DNA of 6,178 nt from Chitinophaga pinensis (lineage in GTDB: Bacteria; Bacteroidota; Bacteroidia; Flavobacteriales; Flavobacteriaceae): the NCBI GenBank assembly GCA_943324925.2, contig CALPNL020000117.1:1-6178 (forward strand). The letters are read 5' to 3'. This document shows positions 1 to 5,133 of this stretch, one piece after another. Every line of letters begins with the position of its first letter. The first letter of the stretch is position 1. Both the position numbers and the translations under genes were made by a program. Under the pieces are notes generated by a model. It searched no databases. It was given only the letters and a program-made list of their open reading frames with translations, and had not been told where the DNA came from.

Positions 1-1
1 A

Positions 2-133
2 AGAAAGAGAAGAAATAAGCACGGATTTATGGACAGAATGGCTTCTGCTAATGGAAGAAAAGTCCTTGCTCGTAGAAGAGCTAAAGGAAGACATAAGTTG
101 ACTGTTTCATCTGAACCAAGACACAAAAAATAA
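2..133 (+). CDS. rpmH: 50S ribosomal protein L34, 3' part (start outside window)
   Basis: This is the C-terminal 43 residues of bacterial ribosomal protein L34, a small, very basic protein of the large ribosomal subunit that binds 23S rRNA. The frame beginning at base 2 reads RKRRNKHGFMDRMASANGRK and continues through an Arg/Lys-rich stretch (VLARRRAKGRHKL) to a TAA at 131-133. The NKHGF-RMAS-GR-VL-RRRAKGR pattern is diagnostic of L34. The C-terminal extension after KGRHKL (ending EPRHKK) is the form I know from Bacteroidota; such proteins are about 53 residues long, so roughly ten N-terminal residues (usually M-x-KRTFQPSK) lie left of the window. The internal ATG codons at 29 and 38 are not the start, because the conserved sequence continues upstream of them. 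A strong terminator follows at once, so rpmH is the last gene of its transcript and is probably not co-transcribed with carB. Confidence 0.96.
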   Translation, partial: RKRRNKHGFMDRMASANGRKVLARRRAKGRHKLTVSSEPRHKK

Positions 134-152
134 TGTTTATTTAAACATACAT

Positions 153-186
153 AAAGGCGTTACTGTTATTAGTATCGCCTTTTTTT
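153..186 (+). terminator. Rho-independent terminator of rpmH
   Basis: The stem is AAAGGCG (153-159) against CGCCTTT (176-182). After a single T-T mismatch (160/175) it continues as TACT (161-164) against AGTA (171-174), closing on the six-base loop GTTATT. A run of seven T (180-186) follows the GC-rich part. It lies 20 nt after the rpmH stop codon and 70 nt before the carB start, so it separates the two transcription units. Confidence 0.9.
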
Positions 187-187
187 A

Positions 188-214
188 TATCTTTAAACGA
201 ATAAAATAAATTTA
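188..214 (+). promoter_or_regulatory. possible carB promoter region (weak)
   Basis: carB needs its own promoter between the rpmH terminator and base 257. Two boxes here match the Bacteroidota -7 consensus TAnnTTTG at all but the last defined position: TATCTTTA (188-195) and TAAATTTA (207-214). Neither has a TTG about 20 nt upstream, so the assignment is weak and I cannot choose between them. The leader downstream is rich in A and C (CTACACAACACACAC, about 236-250) and has no Shine-Dalgarno sequence, which is usual in this phylum. Confidence 0.22.
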
Positions 215-256
215 GGCTAAATAAAATAAAACTAACTACACAACACACACTTTAAA

Positions 257-3109
257 ATGCCAAAAGACAATTCAATAAAATCGATTTTAATTATAGGCTC
301 AGGACCTATTGTTATTGGGCAAGCCTGCGAATTTGATTATGCAGGATCTCAATCTGCTCGTTCCATTCGTGAAGAAGGAATAGAAGTGATTTTGATCAAT
401 TCAAATCCAGCAACTATTATGACCGACCCTTCAATGGCAGATCATATTTATTTAAAACCATTAACTACAAAATCGATAATTGAAATTCTAAAAGAACATC
501 CTCAAATTGATGCTGTTTTACCAACAATGGGTGGACAAACGGCTTTGAATTTATGTTTGGAAGCTGATGAAAAAGGAATCTGGGAGGATTTTGGTGTGCA
601 ATTAATAGGTGTAGATATTAATGCTATCAATATTACTGAAGATCGTGAGCAATTCAAACAACTATTAGCTAAAATTGGAGTTCCTACCGCACCTGCAAAA
701 ACGGCAACTTCTTTCTTAAAAGGTAAAGAAATCGCTCAAGAATTTGGATTTCCATTGGTAATCAGACCTTCATTTACCTTGGGTGGAACAGGTGCTGCAT
801 TTGTTCATCATAAAGAAGATTTTGATGAATTGTTGACACGAGGTTTAGAAGCTTCGCCAATTCACGAAGTTTTAATTGACAAGGCTTTAATTGGTTGGAA
901 AGAATACGAATTGGAACTTTTACGTGATAAAAATGACAACGTTGTGATTATCTGTTCTATCGAGAATATGGATCCAATGGGTATTCATACTGGAGATAGT
1001 ATTACTGTAGCTCCTGCGATGACATTGTCAGATACTACTTTCCAAAAAATGCGTGACATGGCCATTTTGATGATGAGAAGTATAGGGAATTTTGCTGGAG
1101 GTTGTAACGTTCAATTTGCGGTTTCACCAGATGAAAAAGAAGATATTGTTGCCATCGAAATTAACCCTCGTGTATCAAGATCATCAGCATTAGCATCAAA
1201 AGCAACGGGTTATCCAATTGCAAAAATCGCTTCGAAATTGGCTTTAGGTTACAATTTAGATGAATTACAAAATCAAATTACCAAATCTACTTCAGCATTA
1301 TTTGAACCTACATTGGATTACGTAATTGTAAAAATACCACGTTGGAATTTTGACAAGTTTGAAGGTGCAGATCGAACATTAGGATTGCAAATGAAATCTG
1401 TGGGAGAAGTAATGGGAATTGGACGTTCTTTCCAAGAGGCGTTACACAAGGCCACTCAATCATTAGAGATAAAAAGAAATGGGCTTGGTGCCGATGGAAA
1501 AGGATATAAAAACTACGAACAGATCATAGAGAAACTAACTTACGCGAGTTGGGATAGAGTATTTGTTATTTATGATGCTATTGCAATGGGAATTCCGTTA
1601 AGCAGAATACATGAAATTACAAAAATTGATATGTGGTTTTTGAAACAATATGAAGAGTTATTCATTTTACAAAAAGAAATATCCAATTTCAAAGTAGATA
1701 CTTTACCCAAAGATTTATTATTGGAAGCCAAACAAAAAGGTTTTGCAGACCGACAAATCGCTCATATGATGGGCTGTTTAGAAAGTCAGGTTTACAAGTT
1801 GCGTGAAGATAAAAATGTAAAACGAGTGTACAAGTTGGTTGACACCTGTGCAGCAGAGTTTAAGGCAAAAACACCATACTACTACTCTACTTTTGAAGCA
1901 GAAATTGAAACTGCCAATGGAACAAAATACGTAGACAACGAAAGTATTGTAACCGATAAGAAAAAAATAGTTGTATTGGGCTCTGGACCAAATAGAATAG
2001 GACAAGGAATTGAATTTGATTATTCTTGTGTTCACGGTGTTTTAGCTGCAGCAGAATGTGGGTATGAAACGATTATGATCAATTGTAATCCGGAAACCGT
2101 TTCTACCGATTTTGATACTGCTGATAAATTGTATTTTGAACCCGTGTTCTGGGAACATATATATGACATTATAAGACACGAAAAACCGGAAGGCGTAATT
2201 GTACAATTAGGTGGTCAAACCGCTTTAAAACTAGCAGAAAAACTATCTAAGCATGGAATAAAAATCATAGGAACAAGTTTTGACGCCTTAGATTTAGCTG
2301 AAGATAGAGGAAGATTTTCAGAACTTTTAACCGAATTAAAAATTCCTTTCCCACAATTCGGAATTGCTGAAACAGCAGACGAAGCTTCCCAATTAGCGGA
2401 TGTATTAGACTTTCCACTTTTAGTTAGACCTTCCTATGTATTGGGTGGTCAAGGGATGAAAATTGTAATCAACAAACAAGAATTAGAAGAACACGTTATC
2501 GATTTATTAAAATCGATTCCTGGAAATAAACTACTTTTAGACCACTATTTAGATGGTGCGATTGAAGCGGAAGCCGATGCGATATGTGATGGTGAAAATG
2601 TGTATATCATTGGAATTATGGAACACATTGAACCTTGTGGAGTGCATTCTGGAGATAGTAATGCCACTTTACCTCCATTTAACCTTGGAGAATTTGTAAT
2701 GCAACAAATTAAAGACCATACTAAAAAAATTGCTTTAGCGCTTAGAACTGTTGGTTTAATAAACATCCAATTTGCGATTAAAGACGATACCGTTTATATT
2801 ATCGAGGCCAATCCACGTGCTTCTCGAACAGTTCCCTTTATTGCAAAAGCATATGGAGAACCTTATGTAAATTATGCTACAAAAGTAATGTTAGGAAATA
2901 ATAAAGTAACCGATTTTAAATTCAATCCGAAATTAAAAGGGTATGCAATTAAGCAACCCGTATTTTCATTTAGCAAATTTCATGGTGTAAATAAGGCACT
3001 AGGACCAGAAATGAAATCAACCGGAGAAAGTATTTTATTCATAGATGATTTAAAAGACGATCAATTCTATGAGTTGTATTCAAGACGAAAAATGTATTTA
3101 AGTAAATAA
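257..3109 (+). CDS. carB: carbamoyl-phosphate synthase large subunit, short form without the C-terminal allosteric domain
   Basis: CarB makes carbamoyl phosphate from bicarbonate, 2 ATP and ammonia channelled from the CarA glutaminase, for pyrimidine and arginine synthesis in the cytoplasm. The internal duplication is clear. Half 1 opens with SILIIGSGPIVIGQACEFDY near residue 9, carries the CPSase signature FPLVIRPSFTLGGTG at 165-179 and the metal/ATP motif IEINPRVS at 300-307 (E301, N303). A helical oligomerisation region spans roughly 405-560. Half 2 restarts with KKIVVLGSGPNRIGQGIEFD near 569 and has FPLLVRPSYVLGGQG at 719-733 and IEANPRAS at 849-856 (E850, N852). The protein stops at 950, just after the synthetase core motif LGPEMKSTGE, whereas E. 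coli CarB has 1073 residues; the MGS-like regulatory domain that binds UMP and ornithine/IMP is absent. A terminator begins at the stop codon, so this is a true end, not a frameshift, and I recall about 950 residues as normal for Flavobacterium. The ATG at 257 puts the GSGP loop at the usual distance from the N-terminus. carA is not adjacent. Confidence 0.97.
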   Translation: MPKDNSIKSILIIGSGPIVIGQACEFDYAGSQSARSIREEGIEVILINSNPATIMTDPSMADHIYLKPLTTKSIIEILKEHPQIDAVLPTMGGQTALNLCLEADEKGIWEDFGVQLIGVDINAINITEDREQFKQLLAKIGVPTAPAKTATSFLKGKEIAQEFGFPLVIRPSFTLGGTGAAFVHHKEDFDELLTRGLEASPIHEVLIDKALIGWKEYELELLRDKNDNVVIICSIENMDPMGIHTGDSITVAPAMTLSDTTFQKMRDMAILMMRSIGNFAGGCNVQFAVSPDEKEDIVAIEINPRVSRSSALASKATGYPIAKIASKLALGYNLDELQNQITKSTSALFEPTLDYVIVKIPRWNFDKFEGADRTLGLQMKSVGEVMGIGRSFQEALHKATQSLEIKRNGLGADGKGYKNYEQIIEKLTYASWDRVFVIYDAIAMGIPLSRIHEITKIDMWFLKQYEELFILQKEISNFKVDTLPKDLLLEAKQKGFADRQIAHMMGCLESQVYKLREDKNVKRVYKLVDTCAAEFKAKTPYYYSTFEAEIETANGTKYVDNESIVTDKKKIVVLGSGPNRIGQGIEFDYSCVHGVLAAAECGYETIMINCNPETVSTDFDTADKLYFEPVFWEHIYDIIRHEKPEGVIVQLGGQTALKLAEKLSKHGIKIIGTSFDALDLAEDRGRFSELLTELKIPFPQFGIAETADEASQLADVLDFPLLVRPSYVLGGQGMKIVINKQELEEHVIDLLKSIPGNKLLLDHYLDGAIEAEADAICDGENVYIIGIMEHIEPCGVHSGDSNATLPPFNLGEFVMQQIKDHTKKIALALRTVGLINIQFAIKDDTVYIIEANPRASRTVPFIAKAYGEPYVNYATKVMLGNNKVTDFKFNPKLKGYAIKQPVFSFSKFHGVNKALGPEMKSTGESILFIDDLKDDQFYELYSRRKMYLSK

Positions 3110-3140
3110 AAAAAGCCCCAAATTTGGGGCTTTTTTTATT
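3105..3140. terminator. bidirectional intrinsic terminator (36-bp perfect palindrome) between carB and the DUF4268-like gene
   Basis: The sequence is perfectly self-complementary about the axis 3122/3123. The core is GCCCC (3115-3119), AAATTT (3120-3125), GGGGC (3126-3130), flanked by an A-run on the left and a T-run (3131-3137) on the right. Read from either strand it gives a GC-rich hairpin followed by a U-tract, so it should end carB transcripts moving right and those of the minus-strand gene moving left. The TAA of carB (3107-3109) and the TAA of the opposing gene (3138-3136) occupy mirror positions within the arms. Confidence 0.93.
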
Positions 3141-3570
3141 CTATGTCTTTAATATAGTCATCATACTCAAGATAAAATAATTCTAAAGCATTCATTTTAT
3201 CATTAAAAAAATCAAATATTTCATCCCAATATTTAGGATTGCTTACACTAACATTTAATTTTTCGACCCAAATTCTGCTGATTGTTTTACCATTTTCTAA
3301 ATTAAAATTTTTCTCAAATACCAAGTCAGAAATAAACTCCTCTTCTAGAATGTTCTTCAGTGATTCTAGTTTTTCAAAATATTGAATTCTCTTGATATCA
3401 TTACGAGTTTCAATGTCAATTTGCACTTGTGCTTTTGTGTTTTCAACATAAAATTTAAAGGAGAAATCTTTAATCTTAGTATTATACAAAATCCATTTCC
3501 GAGGATATTTATTTGCAAATGAAACCCAAAACTCTCTTTTCAAACGTTGATTTTCTTCTTTACTATACAT
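3136..3570 (-). CDS. DUF4268 domain-containing protein (function unknown)
   Basis: This encodes a 144-residue soluble protein with no signal peptide or membrane segment. It opens MYSKEENQRLKREFWVSFAN and has a central stretch around KIKDFSFKFYVENTKAQVQI, a charged helix (FEKLESLKNILEEEF), then ISRIWVEKLNVSV and an acidic, aromatic tail ending YLEYDDYIKDIE. I recognise this as the stand-alone DUF4268 type common in flavobacteria, where the domain makes up nearly the whole protein. DUF4268 also occurs in longer proteins, some of them nuclease-like, but I see no PD-(D/E)XK or other catalytic motif here, so I assign no enzyme activity. The start ATG (3570-3568) agrees with the usual N-terminus of relatives, and no Shine-Dalgarno sequence precedes it. 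The gene stands alone on its strand: it converges on carB through a shared terminator and diverges from the Nudix gene across 100 bp. Confidence 0.85.
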   Translation of the reverse strand: MYSKEENQRLKREFWVSFANKYPRKWILYNTKIKDFSFKFYVENTKAQVQIDIETRNDIKRIQYFEKLESLKNILEEEFISDLVFEKNFNLENGKTISRIWVEKLNVSVSNPKYWDEIFDFFNDKMNALELFYLEYDDYIKDIE

Positions 3571-3607
3571 TAAGTACTATTGTTTATTTTATGTTGATTT
3601 CGAAAAG

Positions 3608-3638
3608 TTGTAAAATCCGATTTAATAATCTACATTTA
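3608..3638 (+). promoter_or_regulatory. candidate promoter of the Nudix-acyltransferase pair
   Basis: A -33-type TTG (3608-3610) is followed after 20 nt by TACATTTA (3631-3638), which matches the Bacteroidota -7 consensus TAnnTTTG except for its last base. Transcription would start near 3645, about 25 nt before the ATG at 3671. Position and spacing are right for this phylum. The motif is short and AT-rich, so this is a candidate only. Confidence 0.45.
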
Positions 3639-3652
3639 TGACTATTTAGCTG

Positions 3653-3660
3653 CAAAAATA
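3653..3660 (-). promoter_or_regulatory. candidate -7 element for the DUF4268-like gene
   Basis: On the minus strand this reads TATTTTTG, a full match to the Bacteroidota -7 consensus TAnnTTTG. Twenty nucleotides further upstream on that strand is CTG rather than the preferred TTG -33 box. If used, it gives a leader of about 75 nt before the ATG at 3570. The motif is AT-rich and can arise by chance, so confidence is modest. Confidence 0.35.
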
Positions 3661-3670
3661 GTACATCAAT

Positions 3671-4315
3671 ATGGATTTTTCAGATTTTTTAAAATATGTT
3701 CCAAAAATAAAACAAGCGAAACTTCTTGCTGAACAGGCCCACTTTAAAATGGTGCCTTTAGAACGTATTTTAGAAGTAGAAAAATTCAATAACGGTTCCA
3801 ATAACCCTAGAAAGGCAGCGGTAATGATGCTGATTTACCCTAAAAACAACAAGTCTCATTTAGCTTTAATTGTTAGGAATACGTATCCCGGTGTTCATTC
3901 AGCACAAATAGGTTTTCCGGGTGGAAAAGTCGAACTAGATGACGAGTCATTAATACATACCGCTTTAAGAGAAACCCATGAAGAAATTGGTATTCCTCCT
4001 GAAAAAATTGAGGTTATAAAAACTTTTACAGAGGTTTTTATTCCACCTAGCAATTTTATTGTAGCTCCCTTCTTAGGAATTAGTTATTCTGAGTTAGAGT
4101 TTATTGAGCAGGAGGAAGAAGTTGCCGGAATAATTGAATTATCATTACCTGTTTTTTTGAATGAAAAAACAATTGTAAATAAGATTTTGGATACTTCCTA
4201 TGGAAATAATATTGAGGTTCCAACATTTAAAATTAATGAACATTATGTTTGGGGAGCTACTGCAATGATGATGAGTGAATTGAAAGAAGTTTTAAAAAGT
4301 TCATTTAAAAATTAA
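3671..4315 (+). CDS. Nudix hydrolase of the CoA pyrophosphatase (NudL/NUDT7-like) type
   Basis: This is a 214-residue cytoplasmic Nudix protein. The Nudix box spans G84 to I108: GGKVELDDE followed by LRETHEEIGI, with R100, E101, E104 and E105 as the catalytic/metal-binding core. There are six rather than five residues between the last Gly and the first Glu, a spacing I also recall in E. coli NudL. Just upstream the protein carries the extra pattern of the CoA-pyrophosphatase subfamily (L-x-x-R, then H-x-x-Q-x-x-FPGG): R69, H76, Q79 and FPGG at 82-85. Such enzymes typically split CoA and CoA derivatives into 3',5'-ADP and 4'-phosphopantetheine, in Mg- or Mn-dependent fashion. The substrate is inferred from subfamily membership. 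The ATG at 3671 gives a normal-length N-terminal helix before the domain and fits the candidate promoter upstream. The next gene starts 34 bp after its stop in the same direction, suggesting co-transcription. Confidence 0.88.
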   Translation: MDFSDFLKYVPKIKQAKLLAEQAHFKMVPLERILEVEKFNNGSNNPRKAAVMMLIYPKNNKSHLALIVRNTYPGVHSAQIGFPGGKVELDDESLIHTALRETHEEIGIPPEKIEVIKTFTEVFIPPSNFIVAPFLGISYSELEFIEQEEEVAGIIELSLPVFLNEKTIVNKILDTSYGNNIEVPTFKINEHYVWGATAMMMSELKEVLKSSFKN

Positions 4316-4349
4316 TTTGTAAATTAGCCGACCTAAATGATACTGAAGT

Positions 4350-5126
4350 ATGGTTTTATTTAAAAGAAACCCTTTTGGACATATCCTGTTTATTAAAAAA
4401 TGGTTAATTCGAATTTTCGGTGGTATCACCCATAAAAGGTACCGTGGATTCAATCATTTACAAATTGAGGGATCAGAAATCATCAATACTTTACCCGAAA
4501 CTAATGTGCTGTTTATATCCAATCATCAAACTTATTTTGCTGATGTAGTGGCAATGTTTCATGTATTTAACGCCAGTTTGTCCGGTCGTGGTAATTCTAT
4601 TAAGAATGTATCTTATCTTTGGAATCCTAAGTTAAATATCTATTACGTGGCTGCAAAAGAAACAATGCACGCCGGTTTGTTACCTAAAATTCTAGCGTAT
4701 GCAGGCGCAATAACAGTTGAAAGAACCTGGCGTTCTCAAGGTAAAGACGTAATCGAAAAAAGAGATGTAAATCCGAATGATACGGAAAATATTAAAATTG
4801 CATTGGAAGACGGATGGGTAATTACTTTCCCTCAAGGAACTACAAAATCGTTTAAACCAGTAAGAAAAGGGACTGCACACATTATAAAACAACACCGGCC
4901 AATTGTAGTGCCAATTGTAATTGATGGATTTAGACGCTCCTTTGATAAGAAAGGATTACGATTAAAAAAGAAAGGAATCCAACAGTCATTTGTAATAAAA
5001 AAGCCACTAGAAATTGATTATGACAATGATACTATTGAACAAATTGTTGAAAAAGTAGAATTTGCAATAGAACAACATCCTTCCTTTTTAAAAGTTGTCC
5101 CAGCCGAAGAAGTGGAAATTAATTAA
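4350..5126 (+). CDS. lysophospholipid/1-acylglycerol-3-phosphate acyltransferase family protein (PlsC/LPLAT-like)
   Basis: This is a 258-residue member of the PlsC/LPLAT superfamily, which transfers acyl chains from acyl-ACP or acyl-CoA to lysophospholipids at the inner face of the membrane. The motif blocks are in the right order: block I SNHQTYFAD (H59, D65), block II GAITVERTWR (119-128), block III TFPQGTT (159-165) and block IV VPIVIDG (187-193). Two features depart from the textbook: His and Asp in block I are five residues apart instead of four (HX5D), and block III has Gln162 where FPEG is usual. The hydrophobic N-terminal segment (about 10-25) probably associates with the membrane. 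From memory, flavobacterial relatives share the NHQTYFADV form, so it is likely a subfamily trait, not damage. The reading frame is intact and well conserved in style. Substrate is not determinable; it need not be the main PlsC. It is probably co-transcribed with the Nudix gene 34 bp upstream. No Shine-Dalgarno precedes the ATG. Confidence 0.87.
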   Translation: MVLFKRNPFGHILFIKKWLIRIFGGITHKRYRGFNHLQIEGSEIINTLPETNVLFISNHQTYFADVVAMFHVFNASLSGRGNSIKNVSYLWNPKLNIYYVAAKETMHAGLLPKILAYAGAITVERTWRSQGKDVIEKRDVNPNDTENIKIALEDGWVITFPQGTTKSFKPVRKGTAHIIKQHRPIVVPIVIDGFRRSFDKKGLRLKKKGIQQSFVIKKPLEIDYDNDTIEQIVEKVEFAIEQHPSFLKVVPAEEVEIN

Positions 5127-5133
5127 CAGTGGT

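Larger units (their letters stand above)
3574..3664. repeat. 8-bp inverted repeat bracketing the divergent intergenic region
   Basis: GTACTATT at 3574-3581 and its exact reverse complement AATAGTAC at 3657-3664 lie 75 bp apart. Seen from each gene, the same AATAGTAC sits just in front of the start codon: 3 nt before the minus-strand ATG (3570) and 6 nt before the plus-strand ATG (3671). The similarity continues inward for about three more bases with one mismatch. The right copy overlaps the candidate minus-strand -7 box. Whether it is an operator, a translation-level signal or chance cannot be told from one sequence. Confidence 0.4.

Noticed and set aside
134..256. Riboswitch or pyrimidine-responsive attenuator before carB
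   Set aside because: The only stable hairpin (153-182) lies directly after rpmH and serves as its terminator. The remaining leader is A/C-rich with no alternative antiterminator pairing that I could find.
1778..2035. 85-codon minus-strand open frame inside carB
   Set aside because: It lies wholly within carB, opposite a well-conserved region; its translation is Phe/Tyr/Cys-rich with no recognisable domain. It is a shadow frame.
2545..2766. 73-codon minus-strand open frame inside carB
   Set aside because: It lies opposite the second ATP-grasp domain, has no family resemblance and no promoter or start context of its own.
257..3109. carB as a truncated or frameshifted pseudogene because it is about 120 residues shorter than in E. 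coli
   Set aside because: Both synthetase halves and all signature motifs are intact, the stop coincides with a strong terminator, and the length agrees with what I recall for flavobacterial CarB.
4692..4895. 67-codon minus-strand open frame inside the acyltransferase gene
   Set aside because: It covers acyltransferase blocks II and III on the other strand and shows no protein-like motif.
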